Source of the DNA: Tumebacillus amylolyticus
GTDB taxonomy: Bacteria > Bacillota > Bacilli > Tumebacillales > Tumebacillaceae
Direction of reading: 5' to 3'
Assembly: GCF_016722965.1 (NCBI RefSeq)
Contig: NZ_JAEQNB010000002.1
Coordinates: forward strand, 310,001 to 374,000
DNA: 64,000 bases
The translations under genes and the position numbers were made by a program. Shown here piece by piece: positions 17,011-24,524 of the stretch (position 1 is the first letter of the stretch; each line of letters starts with the position of its first letter). The notes beneath the pieces are model-generated. The model did not search any database. It saw only the letters and a program-made list of their open reading frames with translations, and was not told where the DNA came from.

Positions 17011-17041
17011 AAAAGGAGAGGTCTCTGCCTCTCCTTTTTTT
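17011..17041 (+). terminator. Internal terminator between DUF1657 and DUF421 genes
   Basis: AAGGAGAGG / CCTCTCCTT with a TTTTTTT run, directly before the GAGGAGGA ribosome site of the next gene. Partial read-through is needed for spoVA expression unless a second promoter exists. Confidence 0.8.
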
Positions 17042-17055
17042 GAGGAGGAATGGAG

Positions 17056-17916
17056 ATGCCGGAATGGGTGACGATTGTCATTCGGTCCATGGTTTCGATC
17101 GTAGCCGTGTTTATTTTCACCAAAATGATCGGCAAACGCCAACTGTCGCAGATGACATTTTTCGAATATACAGTAGGGATTGCCATCGGGGACATGGCTG
17201 CGATCATCGCGGACGATGTCAACGGGCCGATGTACAAAGGCCTCCTCGCGATGTCGATCTACGCCCTCTTCCCGATCTTGCTCGGCTGGTTGGCTTTGAA
17301 GAGCAAGATCATCCGCAACTTTGTGGAAGGCAAAGGCCGCGTCTTGATCAAAAACGGCAAAGTCATGGAAGAAAACCTCAAAAAAGAACGCATCTCCACC
17401 GACGAACTGCTGGAGCAACTGCGCCTAAAAAGCGCGTTCAAAGTGGCCGATGTCGAGTTCGCGTTGATGGAGACCAACGGACAGGTCTCCGTGCTGCTCA
17501 AAGCCGAGAACCAACCGATCACTCCCAAGAAAATGAACTGGCAAGTCGCACCGGAGAAAGAACCGCAAGCGGTCATCATGGACGGCACCATCATGGACGA
17601 ATCGCTCGCCACCTTGGGCATGAACCGCCGGTGGTTGAAAAGCGAATTGGACATGCAGGGCATCGCTTTGGAGAACGTATTTCTCGCGCAAGTCGATTCG
17701 AACGGCGAGATGTCTGTCGATCTCTACGACGACAAACTGCAAGTCCCCAGTCCCCAACCGCGCCCCTTGGTCTACGCAACGCTCAAAAAATGCCAAGCCG
17801 ACTTCGAACTCTACGCGCTCTCCACCCAAAACGAGCAAGCCAAATTGCTCTATGAAACCGGCGCCCAACAACTGCAAGAAATCCTTGACGAACTCACCCC
17901 GTACCTCATGCGCTGA
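17056..17916 (+). CDS. DUF421 (YetF-like) membrane protein fused to a C-terminal DUF1657 domain
   Basis: 286 residues. Three N-terminal membrane helices (about 5-100) with KMIGKRQLSQMTFFEYTVGI and the cytoplasmic DUF421 domain (VLIKNGKVMEENLKKERIS, then ELLEQLRLKSAFKVADVEFA). The last ~50 residues (YATLKKCQADFELYALSTQN and EQAKLLYETGAQQLQEIL) are clearly homologous to the preceding small DUF1657 protein. ATG at 17056 is 7 nt after AGGAGG; ATG at 17050 is too close. YetF-like proteins have a part in spore heat resistance in spoVA2mob operons. Position directly before spoVAC supports a membrane role in the spore. Confidence 0.88.
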   Translation: MPEWVTIVIRSMVSIVAVFIFTKMIGKRQLSQMTFFEYTVGIAIGDMAAIIADDVNGPMYKGLLAMSIYALFPILLGWLALKSKIIRNFVEGKGRVLIKNGKVMEENLKKERISTDELLEQLRLKSAFKVADVEFALMETNGQVSVLLKAENQPITPKKMNWQVAPEKEPQAVIMDGTIMDESLATLGMNRRWLKSELDMQGIALENVFLAQVDSNGEMSVDLYDDKLQVPSPQPRPLVYATLKKCQADFELYALSTQNEQAKLLYETGAQQLQEILDELTPYLMR

Positions 17917-17931
17917 AAGGTGTGATCCCCT

Positions 17932-18405
17932 TTGGCAACAGCAAACAAGAAAAAACTCACCCTCGTCCAACAGCAATACCAACAACTGGCGAAGTCTCAC
18001 GAACCGCCTCGCCCGCTCGCCAAAAACTTCGTCCGCGCGTTTTGGGTCGGCGGGTTGATATCGGTGCTCGGACAAGGGATTCAGATGTTTTTCATCCACT
18101 ACTTCAACTTTACGCAAAAAACGGCCGGCAACCCGACCGTCGCCGTGCTGATCTTGCTCGCAACACTGCTGACAGGATTTGGTGTGTTCGACCGCATCGC
18201 CCAATGGGCCGGTGCAGGAACTTCCGTCCCCGTGACGGGTTTCGCGAACTCCATCGTATCAGCCGCGTTGGAGCACAAAAGCGAAGGCTATGTCCTCGGA
18301 GTCGGCGGGAACATGTTCAAACTGGCAGGCTCCGTCATCGTATTTGGCGTCGTGGCGGCATTTGTGATCGGCTTGCTCCGCACGATCATCGGAATGGGAG
18401 GGTAA
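17932..18405 (+). CDS. spoVAC: Stage V sporulation protein AC
   Basis: Inner spore-membrane protein of the dipicolinic acid channel; in B. subtilis SpoVAC is mechanosensitive. 157 residues: soluble N-terminus then four hydrophobic helices, with GGLISVLGQGIQMFFIHYF, WAGAGTSVPVTGFANSIVSA and the amphipathic EGYVLGVGGNMFKLAGSVIV. The start is TTG at 17932, preceded by AAAGGTG, giving MATANKKKLTL. Next gene 6 nt downstream. Confidence 0.95.
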   Translation: MATANKKKLTLVQQQYQQLAKSHEPPRPLAKNFVRAFWVGGLISVLGQGIQMFFIHYFNFTQKTAGNPTVAVLILLATLLTGFGVFDRIAQWAGAGTSVPVTGFANSIVSAALEHKSEGYVLGVGGNMFKLAGSVIVFGVVAAFVIGLLRTIIGMGG

Positions 18406-18411
18406 CATCGC

Positions 18412-19422
18412 ATGCTCAAAGGACACCAAACGTGGGAGTTTGCAAGCAAACCTGTGATCTTGGCCTCGGCCGCCGTCGGCGGGCCCTTTGAAGCAAACGG
18501 GCCGCTCGCCAATGACTTTGACTTGTTGCACGGCGACATGCTGTTGCAACAAAAAAGCTGGGAGCAAGCTGAAAAAGTGCTTCTCGAAGAAGCCTGCGAC
18601 AAAGCGTTGGAAAAAGCGGGCGTCCTCAAAGAACACGTAAACTTTTTCCTCGGCGGTGATCTGATGAACCAGATCATCTCTTCTTCGTTTGCCGCACGTT
18701 CCTTGGCAGCTCCCTACCTCGGGTTGTTCGGAGCCTGCTCGACCTCTATGGAAGGCTTGGCGTTGGCTTCATTGCTCGTCGACAAACAATCGGCCGACTA
18801 CGCATTGGCGGCGACGTGCTCGCACAACGCATCCGCAGAGAAGCAGTTCCGCTATCCCACCGAGTACGGATCGCAAAAACCGCCGACCGCTCAATGGACG
18901 GTCACGGCAGGCGGTGCAGCGGTCGTTGCCCGAAACGACGGAACCCGCAATCGCGTGCATGTCACGTCGGCGACGATCGGCCGTGTCGTCGACATGGGTC
19001 TGACAGACCCCTTCAACATGGGAGCGGCGATGGCACCTGCTGCATTTGATACGATCGAGGCGCACTTTCGCGACCGTAAGTTGCCGTACGATACATATGA
19101 CTTGATCGTGACCGGCGACCTCGGACGCGTCGGGCACAGTATTTTGTGCGACTTGTTCGAGAGGCACGGGATCACCATTCCCTTGCAGACCTATCAAGAC
19201 GCCGGCATCATGATCTACGGCGACAACCCCGACGTTTGGTCCGGCGGAAGCGGATGCGGATGCTCGGCGGCCGTTACATACGGACATCTCTTGAACCGAA
19301 TGCGACAAGGCGCATGGCAAAAAATCTTGGTCGTCGCCACGGGTGCGCTGCTCTCTCCGCTGTCGTTTCAACAAGGAGAAAGCATTCCTGGCGTCGCGCA
19401 TGCCGTTTCGATTGAGATGTAG
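18412..19422 (+). CDS. spoVAD: Stage V sporulation protein AD
   Basis: 336-residue soluble protein with a thiolase-like fold that binds dipicolinic acid on the outer face of the inner spore membrane. Key parts: ANGPLANDFDLLHGDM, GLFGACSTSMEGLALAS, HNASAEKQFRYPTEYGSQKP, TGDLGRVGHSILCDLF and GGSGCGCSA. ATG at 18412 follows GGAGGGTAACATCGC. Between spoVAC and spoVAE in the invariant order. Confidence 0.97.
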   Translation: MLKGHQTWEFASKPVILASAAVGGPFEANGPLANDFDLLHGDMLLQQKSWEQAEKVLLEEACDKALEKAGVLKEHVNFFLGGDLMNQIISSSFAARSLAAPYLGLFGACSTSMEGLALASLLVDKQSADYALAATCSHNASAEKQFRYPTEYGSQKPPTAQWTVTAGGAAVVARNDGTRNRVHVTSATIGRVVDMGLTDPFNMGAAMAPAAFDTIEAHFRDRKLPYDTYDLIVTGDLGRVGHSILCDLFERHGITIPLQTYQDAGIMIYGDNPDVWSGGSGCGCSAAVTYGHLLNRMRQGAWQKILVVATGALLSPLSFQQGESIPGVAHAVSIEM

Positions 19423-19439
19423 AAAAGGAGGATGTCCTC

Positions 19440-19793
19440 ATGATGATTTTCGTTTGGGCCTTTTTGGTCGGGGGGGTCATCTGTCTGATCGGCCAATTTC
19501 TCATGGACGTAGGCAAACTCACCCCCGCGCACACGATGTCCACGCTGGTCGTCGTCGGAGCCGTGCTTGGGGGATTGAATCTGTATGAACCGCTGATTCA
19601 ATTCGCCGGAGCCGGAGCCACGGTGCCGATTACCTCCTTCGGCAACGCACTGGTACAAGGGGCGATCGCCGAAGGGAAACTGCATGGCGTCGTCGGCGTG
19701 CTGACGGGGATCTTTGAAGTGACGAGCGCCGGAATCTCTGCGGCAATCGTGTTTGGATTTCTGGCATCGCTCGTCTTTCGGGCGCGCGGGTAG
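19440..19793 (+). CDS. spoVAE: Stage V sporulation protein AE (SpoVAEb type)
   Basis: 117-residue membrane protein, four hydrophobic helices, related to SpoVAC (both have the GAGATVPITSFGNALVQGAI motif). Part of the dipicolinic acid channel. ATG at 19440 has GGAGG 8 nt upstream. Last gene of the operon, ending in a strong terminator shared with a convergent peptide gene. Confidence 0.95.
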   Translation: MMIFVWAFLVGGVICLIGQFLMDVGKLTPAHTMSTLVVVGAVLGGLNLYEPLIQFAGAGATVPITSFGNALVQGAIAEGKLHGVVGVLTGIFEVTSAGISAAIVFGFLASLVFRARG

Positions 19794-19795
19794 AA

Positions 19796-19837
19796 AAAAA
19801 GCTTCTGAATCCCCGCGGGGTCCAGAAGCTTTTTTTG
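19796..19837. terminator. Bidirectional terminator after spoVAE
   Basis: AAAAAAAGCTTCTG ... CAGAAGCTTTTTTT, symmetrical with T runs on both strands. Confidence 0.93.
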
Positions 19838-19848
19838 TCTCAACGACT

Positions 19849-19965
19849 TTATAAAAACGTGTCCGTAACATTGTTGATCAGTGCGTACAGCGCGTAGAAC
19901 GGAGCGATCGCAACAGCAGCGAAAGGCAGAACGATTCCCAATAGAAAACCACCGAGTTTCTTCAT
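19849..19965 (-). CDS. 38-residue hydrophobic membrane peptide
   Basis: Peptide starting MKKLGGFLLGIVLPFAAV and ending NNVTDTFL: one long hydrophobic helix with a KK N-terminus and no lipobox. AAGGAG lies 11 nt before ATG 19965; an in-frame upstream extension to 20046 has no ribosome site. A near-perfect sigma-A promoter (20045-20072) points at it and a terminator follows, so the unit is complete. Not recognised; could be a small membrane-protein modulator or a toxin-like peptide. No antisense RNA promoter was noticed. Confidence 0.65.
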   Translation of the reverse strand: MKKLGGFLLGIVLPFAAVAIAPFYALYALINNVTDTFL

Positions 19966-20044
19966 GGCTAAATCATCTCCTTCATATGAAATTGCAAGCT
20001 CAGACAAGTTCCTTCGATGCACGAAATTATCTGGTTTGAAACCC

Positions 20045-20072
20045 ATTATACGCCTCTTGCGATATTTGTCAA
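20045..20072 (-). promoter_or_regulatory. Consensus sigma-A promoter
   Basis: TTGACA (20072-20067), 16 nt, TATAAT (20050-20045) on the minus strand; both hexamers are perfect. It drives the 38-residue peptide with a leader of about 70 nt. Confidence 0.85.
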
Positions 20073-20079
20073 ACTTTTC

Positions 20080-20126
20080 AAAAAAGAGCCTGACTTCGCG
20101 GGATGCGGAGTCAGGCTCTTTTTTTA
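20080..20126 (-). terminator. Terminator of the ZTP-riboswitch operon
   Basis: AAAGAGCCTGACT / AGTCAGGCTCTTT stem with T runs; directly after the BtrH-like gene. Confidence 0.93.
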
Positions 20127-21071
20127 TGCAAGGCGAGCGAACAGTGCATCGCGGAATTCCGCTTCCACGTCGGCGAGCTCACGGATTGTGGTTACCAACG
20201 CTTGAATCTGTTCGGAGAGAAGCACCGTATGCGCTTGGCCAAACAGTCGGGCTTGGCGTTTTTTGATCGAGGCAAGTTCCGGATCGCGGGTTTGGAAGTA
20301 CGCGGTGTAGTCGAGGGCGCGCTTGGCTCCAAGGCTGAAGAGGTAGTGCGCGAGATGCCCGCGCATTTCCGGAGAGACTCCCTCTGTGGCGATCGTCTCC
20401 GCCAATGCGAGGATCGCGTCGCGGCCTTGTGGCACGCCGTTTTGGTCCGCGTAGGCAGAAGCGTCGTCATAAGTGGATTTGAAATAGCGCAGGGCTCCCT
20501 CGTAAGTCTCTTCCTCACTTGGCGTTTTCACACGCGCCGGTGCCATCCAGCATTGGTACGCCTCAGGACGGTAAGAGAAGCAATCTGTACGCCACGCCGG
20601 AATCAACTGCTGAAGCGTCAGTCCCACATGAGGAAACCCTGCCGGATCGTGGAGGTAGAGATACTCGTCGTCCATGTCGTACGCGAACACGTAATGGTCA
20701 GTGCCGAACAGCCCTTGCGCGTTCGGGTTGTAGCTGAGATAGCCCATGTCGAGCGGCCCGAGCACGACGGGGCCTTTTTTCAAATCGGCACGCAGTTCAG
20801 CGAGTACGGCGGACGGGTCGGCGTCGCGAGTTCGGACTTTCTCGGTGTAGGTGAAGCCGAGCATCTCCAACGCTTTGCCAATTCCCGTGTACGGCGCGCA
20901 GTCCCAGTTTCCGAAATACAGCATGGAGTATTCTTCAAGCCACAGCCCGCCAAGCCCCACGCCCGTGAGCACTTCGATCAGCGACGGCGAAACCTCCTCG
21001 CCGATGCTCTGCAACAACATCGCAGTTGAATCGGCGTAGCTGTACGCCCCGTTTCCTATGTAAGGAGTCAT
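20124..21071 (-). CDS. BtrH N-terminal/C39-like protein
   Basis: 315 residues, soluble. N-terminal ~190 residues resemble the papain-fold BtrH_N/C39-like group: GNGAYSYADSTAMLLQSIGE, then WDCAPYTGIGKALEMLGF, LGPLDMGY and DHYVFAYDMDDEYLYLHDP. The usual Cys of the first motif (G-A-Y-C-Y) appears as Ser here, so protease or acyltransfer activity may be lost or use another Cys. The rest is helical. Homologues such as BtrH move acyl groups in butirosin synthesis. Its ATG at 21071 is 1 nt after the stop of the glycosyltransferase gene, with no ribosome site, so translation is coupled. Third gene of the ZTP-riboswitch operon. The family assignment is moderate. Confidence 0.65.
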   Translation of the reverse strand: MTPYIGNGAYSYADSTAMLLQSIGEEVSPSLIEVLTGVGLGGLWLEEYSMLYFGNWDCAPYTGIGKALEMLGFTYTEKVRTRDADPSAVLAELRADLKKGPVVLGPLDMGYLSYNPNAQGLFGTDHYVFAYDMDDEYLYLHDPAGFPHVGLTLQQLIPAWRTDCFSYRPEAYQCWMAPARVKTPSEEETYEGALRYFKSTYDDASAYADQNGVPQGRDAILALAETIATEGVSPEMRGHLAHYLFSLGAKRALDYTAYFQTRDPELASIKKRQARLFGQAHTVLLSEQIQALVTTIRELADVEAEFRDALFARLA

Positions 21072-21072
21072 A

Positions 21073-22074
21073 CTAGGCACGCAACCAATTCTCGAAAAAG
21101 TCGCGGTAGCCTTGCTTCATCACCGTCGCCGAGAATTTCTCGAACCCGTACTGACGGTTGTCCATCGAGAACTTCTGCGAGGACGCCACCGCCATGTTGA
21201 CCAGTTCGAACCAGTTCTTCTCATTGCCCGCAAACGAATGCGTCGACGAGATGTGATCATAGCAAGGGTGCTCCGGCTTGACCACGATCTTGCCCATCGC
21301 CAACGCTTCTGTGAGCGGCATCGCGAACGTGTCGAACTTCGAGCAGCTCCAATACACTTTGGCCGAGTTCATCAGCGCGAAAATTTCATCTTGCGTCAGC
21401 GCGAATCGAAGTTTCACGTTGAGCGGGATGTCGTACTTTTTCATGCTCTCTTCGTAGCGGCGACCGCCGAAGACCATGTAGACTTCCTTGTCCGGGTTCT
21501 GTCTCGCGTACTCCAAGACGAGGTCGGGACGGCGGTTCTCTTCGTCACGTCCGATCCACAACACGCGGTTGTCCACGATCTGCGAAGGATCGAAGTGCCG
21601 TTCGGCGAGGTCTTCGTTGAACCCGATCGGGATGACGTTCACATCGGTGACGCCAAAATTGCGGTGAAGTTCACGTTTGAGGAACTCCGTCTGCACCACC
21701 GCCTTGTCCACAATCGAGTAGAACGGTTTCATCATCTCATAGCCGGTCAACGCCGGGTCCGGGAAACTGTGCGGGAACAACACGCTGTTTTTGACAAACA
21801 TCTTGAGGAACGTGAAGCCGGACACCGTGTAGATGACATGCTCGATGTTCTGCGAATGAATCTGGTCGAGGATGATGTCGTAATTGACCAGATCGCCTTT
21901 CTCGTGTTCGAAGCCGGGCAGCCAGTCATAGCCGCTGACATTTCGCTCCGGAGACAGGAATACGATTTCCACGCCGAGTTCGCGGGAGATGTCCTTCAAC
22001 CGATCTGCAAATACACGCGGGCCCTGTGCTTCTGTAAACTGGATCTTGCGCATCACCAAACCGACTTTTTTCAT
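21073..22074 (-). CDS. Glycosyltransferase (GT4-like)
   Basis: 333-residue cytoplasmic protein with two Rossmann halves typical of GT-B enzymes. The C-terminal half holds the donor-binding features: VIPIGFNED, NRVLWIGRDEENRRPDLVLE, and FAMPLTEALAMGKIVVKPEH with the E-x7 pattern of GT4. No signal or membrane segment. Substrate unknown. Starts by ATGA overlap with the zinc-ribbon gene and is followed within 1 nt by the BtrH-like gene. Confidence 0.82.
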   Translation of the reverse strand: MKKVGLVMRKIQFTEAQGPRVFADRLKDISRELGVEIVFLSPERNVSGYDWLPGFEHEKGDLVNYDIILDQIHSQNIEHVIYTVSGFTFLKMFVKNSVLFPHSFPDPALTGYEMMKPFYSIVDKAVVQTEFLKRELHRNFGVTDVNVIPIGFNEDLAERHFDPSQIVDNRVLWIGRDEENRRPDLVLEYARQNPDKEVYMVFGGRRYEESMKKYDIPLNVKLRFALTQDEIFALMNSAKVYWSCSKFDTFAMPLTEALAMGKIVVKPEHPCYDHISSTHSFAGNEKNWFELVNMAVASSQKFSMDNRQYGFEKFSATVMKQGYRDFFENWLRA

Positions 22075-22466
22075 AGAGTCCCCTCTCTCTGCTTCCTTGC
22101 GCGTTTCGCCGCCGGACGAATCAAATACAAATGTCGGTCATAGAATCCCTGACGAGCCAAAAAGGTATGCAGCGGGTCTTCCACGAACATGCGCCACAGC
22201 ACGCGGCGGGTGCCCTGTTCCGGGAAGATCACATACCGACGAATGATCTCCGTCCGATGGTCGGCCAGCCACAGCGACGTCGTGTCGCCGAAATCGCAGA
22301 TTCGCTTGAACAGCACCGCTTGGCGACAGCGCGGGCACACCCCCGCTTGCCACAGCACGTCTTCAAACGCTCCCTCCGACACCGGAATCTCATCAAAATA
22401 CGCACCCTTCGCTTCACAATGCGGGCACGTCACCCGATCTCCGTATCGCTCTTCATAGACCATCAT
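22071..22466 (-). CDS. Zinc-ribbon protein of unknown function, first gene after the ZTP riboswitch
   Basis: 131 residues. Two CxxC knuckles (VTCPHCEAKG and GVCPRCRQAV) about 32 residues apart form a predicted zinc ribbon; the rest is basic and Trp/Arg-rich (YVIFPEQGTRRVLWRMFVED) and ends in a Lys/Arg tail. No family recognised. ATG at 22466 (a second ATG is at 22463) has GGAG 11-12 nt upstream. Being first behind a ZTP riboswitch, it should be made when ZMP/ZTP rises, i.e. on folate (10-formyl-THF) shortage. Confidence 0.78.
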   Translation of the reverse strand: MMVYEERYGDRVTCPHCEAKGAYFDEIPVSEGAFEDVLWQAGVCPRCRQAVLFKRICDFGDTTSLWLADHRTEIIRRYVIFPEQGTRRVLWRMFVEDPLHTFLARQGFYDRHLYLIRPAAKRARKQREGTL

Positions 22467-22504
22467 CTGACGGACACTCCTCTCCTCATCAGCTCCGGCA
22501 AACA

Positions 22505-22560
22505 AATACAAAACCGCCTGAGCTCGGTCGAATTCCTTCGTCCCTTTGTGCCCAGGCGGT
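22505..22560 (-). terminator. Terminator forming the expression platform of the ZTP riboswitch
   Basis: ACCGCCTG (22560-22553) pairs with CAGGCGGT (22520-22513), followed by TTTGTATTTGTT. The 5' arm is also the aptamer's conserved CCGCCTGGGC, so ligand binding and termination exclude each other. Confidence 0.88.
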
Positions 22561-22623
22561 CCGGCTTATCTACATTCGCACTCCCTCGTGGTTGCTTCCA
22601 CGTTTCCGCCAGTCATGCGAATT
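22549..22623 (-). ncRNA. ZTP (pfl) riboswitch aptamer
   Basis: On the minus strand: P1 formed by ATTCGCA and TGCGAAT, the conserved TGACTGGCGG, a P2 hairpin GTGG-AAGCAA-CCAC, then GAGGGAG, a linker, and GCCGGACCGCCTGGGCA. The loop CCGCC can pair with GGCGG to make the pseudoknot. Sequence and order match the ZTP riboswitch consensus (ACTGGCG ... GGGAG ... CCGCCTGGGCA). The aptamer senses ZMP/ZTP, purine intermediates that accumulate when 10-formyl-tetrahydrofolate is short. Genes controlled here are not the usual purine or folate genes. Confidence 0.93.
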
Positions 22624-22651
22624 GACTCTTGCGTCTACATTAGGTATTTCC

Positions 22652-22681
22652 ATTCTACCGCAGGGTTCGGCTGGGGTGCAA
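22652..22681 (-). promoter_or_regulatory. Promoter of the ZTP-riboswitch operon
   Basis: TTGCAC (22681-22676), 18 nt, TAGAAT (22657-22652) on the minus strand, about 30 nt before the aptamer. It overlaps the end of the adenine-deaminase gene; the -10 includes that gene's TAG stop. Confidence 0.65.
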
Positions 22682-24430
22682 GACCCGCTTGGTTTTCATC
22701 TCGAACAGCCCTTGGGACGACAACCGCACTTCCGGCAAGTGAGCCGAAGAGAGGAACAACAACGTGTAGATCGGGTCGTAATGCGGATGACCCAGCTCTT
22801 TGAGCACAGCCAAGAGCTCTCTCGATGCTTTTACCAACTCTTCCACGGTCTGGTCGCCCATCGAACCGCCGATGATCAGCGGAAGTTCGTAGATCACGTT
22901 GTGGTTCTCGTCGACGATGACAATTCCCCCGCCGATTTCTTGGACGCGTTCCAACGCGGCGGCCATCGCTTTTTTATCACGACCCAGCACGAGATATTCG
23001 CGCGCGCCCGTGTAGCTCGACGCTAGCCCCGCAAGACTCGTTGCGAAGTGCTGAATGACGCCGTTGCACACCCACTCGGCTTCGCGTTGCAGAAGCGAGA
23101 CATAGCAGAGGTCTTCCGAATTCTCCACCAGTCCCACGACACGCCCGCTTGCGTCTTTCTCCACGGGCATTTCTTCGCGGCGGGTAATCGCCGGATTGCT
23201 CAGGCGCATGACGGGGAACGTGTCTCCGTCCGTATAGACATCAAACCAGTTCGGCTGAATCGGCGATCCCAGTTTTTTCACAGGCGGCATGCCGATTTCG
23301 GCCCACGACGGGCCTTTCAAAGGCTCGACCAATTCACCGTCTCGCGCCACGATGCGGCCTTCGGCGATGACGAGCTCCGGCGTCGGATTCAGCAAATTCG
23401 ACAGCACATTGATGTCGGCGATACGGCCCGGTGCCAAACCGCCGATCTCTGCATCGACTCCGTAATACGTCGCCGGGTTGATCGTGACGAGTTGATACGC
23501 CGTAATCGGATCCATGCCCAATTCAATGGCATGACGAATCAAAAAGTCGGTATAGCCGTTCTGCAGGTATTCCGGTGTCGGGCCGTCTGTCGTCATCATC
23601 ACACGGCTCCAATTTTTCACTTGCGGGATCAGTTCGGGCAGAATCTGCGGAAAGTCCGGACGCAACGAAGAATGACGCAAAGTCGTCCACACTCCAAGTC
23701 GCAAACGGCGCAAGGCTTCCTCTGCGTTGATCGCTTCATGGTCGGCGGTGACCCCCGCCGCCGTCAACACGTTCAGCGTATCCCACGAAACGCCCGCTGC
23801 ATGGCCTTCGACCCGCTTGTGCATCGCTCGGGCGGTCAGTGCGTTGTCGCGCATCTCTTCGTCGCCGTCGATCCATGATTTCCAGTCTGTCACTTCTCCG
23901 ACTTGCCATACGTACGGGTTTTTCAACAGGCGCGAAACCGGGATGTGTCCGAACTTGTGTTTTTTCTCCGGCAGATGCGCCTGCGGGTCGAGTCGCAAGC
24001 CCCAGATCATCTTGATCGGCAACTGCGCCATCAGTTCAAAAAAGCGCCCGACCTGTGCAAATTCCATCCCCAGCACCAACATCAAGTTGTCGTTGACGCT
24101 GAGCGTCGTCCCCCGCGCGAGAATCGTCTCGGCATAGCGCATCGGGTTGTACAATTGGAACGGGTGCGCATGCGGTTCAATGTAGCCGGGCGACACCACT
24201 TTGCCTCTTGCGTCGATCACTTGCGCTTGCGTGCCTTCGTAGACGCGCGGTCCCAGATACGCGATGCGATTTCCCACGACCCACAGGTTGGCTTCCATCA
24301 ACTCTCCGCTGTAGACGTTTAGGATCGTGCCGCCTTGGACGACCAAATCCGGCTCCGTTTGACCTTTGGCACAAGCCACCAGTCTGCCCCATTCTTGCTC
24401 CGTGATGCTGCGCACTGTATTTGCCGCCAT
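22655..24430 (-). CDS. Adenine deaminase family amidohydrolase (YerA-like)
   Basis: 591-residue cytoplasmic amidohydrolase. N-terminal composite domain (DLVVQGGTILNVYSGELMEA), metal site PGYIEPHAHPFQLYNPM, then the C-terminal adenine-deaminase domain (ALERVQEIGGGIVIVDENHN, LPLIIGGSMGDQTVEELVKA). The loop that in classical AdeC reads DPHEIANV is here VNDNLMLVLG, and the metal motif is H-A-H rather than H-V-H-I-E-S, so it looks more like B. subtilis YerA, whose substrate is not firmly known. ATG at 24430 follows GGAGG. A terminator (24479-24518) separates it from the upstream genes; no clear own promoter was seen. Confidence 0.82.
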   Translation of the reverse strand: MAANTVRSITEQEWGRLVACAKGQTEPDLVVQGGTILNVYSGELMEANLWVVGNRIAYLGPRVYEGTQAQVIDARGKVVSPGYIEPHAHPFQLYNPMRYAETILARGTTLSVNDNLMLVLGMEFAQVGRFFELMAQLPIKMIWGLRLDPQAHLPEKKHKFGHIPVSRLLKNPYVWQVGEVTDWKSWIDGDEEMRDNALTARAMHKRVEGHAAGVSWDTLNVLTAAGVTADHEAINAEEALRRLRLGVWTTLRHSSLRPDFPQILPELIPQVKNWSRVMMTTDGPTPEYLQNGYTDFLIRHAIELGMDPITAYQLVTINPATYYGVDAEIGGLAPGRIADINVLSNLLNPTPELVIAEGRIVARDGELVEPLKGPSWAEIGMPPVKKLGSPIQPNWFDVYTDGDTFPVMRLSNPAITRREEMPVEKDASGRVVGLVENSEDLCYVSLLQREAEWVCNGVIQHFATSLAGLASSYTGAREYLVLGRDKKAMAAALERVQEIGGGIVIVDENHNVIYELPLIIGGSMGDQTVEELVKASRELLAVLKELGHPHYDPIYTLLFLSSAHLPEVRLSSQGLFEMKTKRVLHPSRTLR

Positions 24431-24478
24431 GCCGAACCCTCCTACCTCGTTCAAACTCTATCTCTCAACAACTACGAC

Positions 24479-24518
24479 AAAACGCCGTCGGCCTCCTCTG
24501 AGGGCAACGGCGTTTTTA
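24479..24518 (-). terminator. Terminator of the 24.5-25.2 kb two-gene operon
   Basis: AACGCCGT / ACGGCGTT stem with T runs on both sides, just past the 24525 stop. Confidence 0.85.
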
Positions 24519-24524
24519 TGAACT

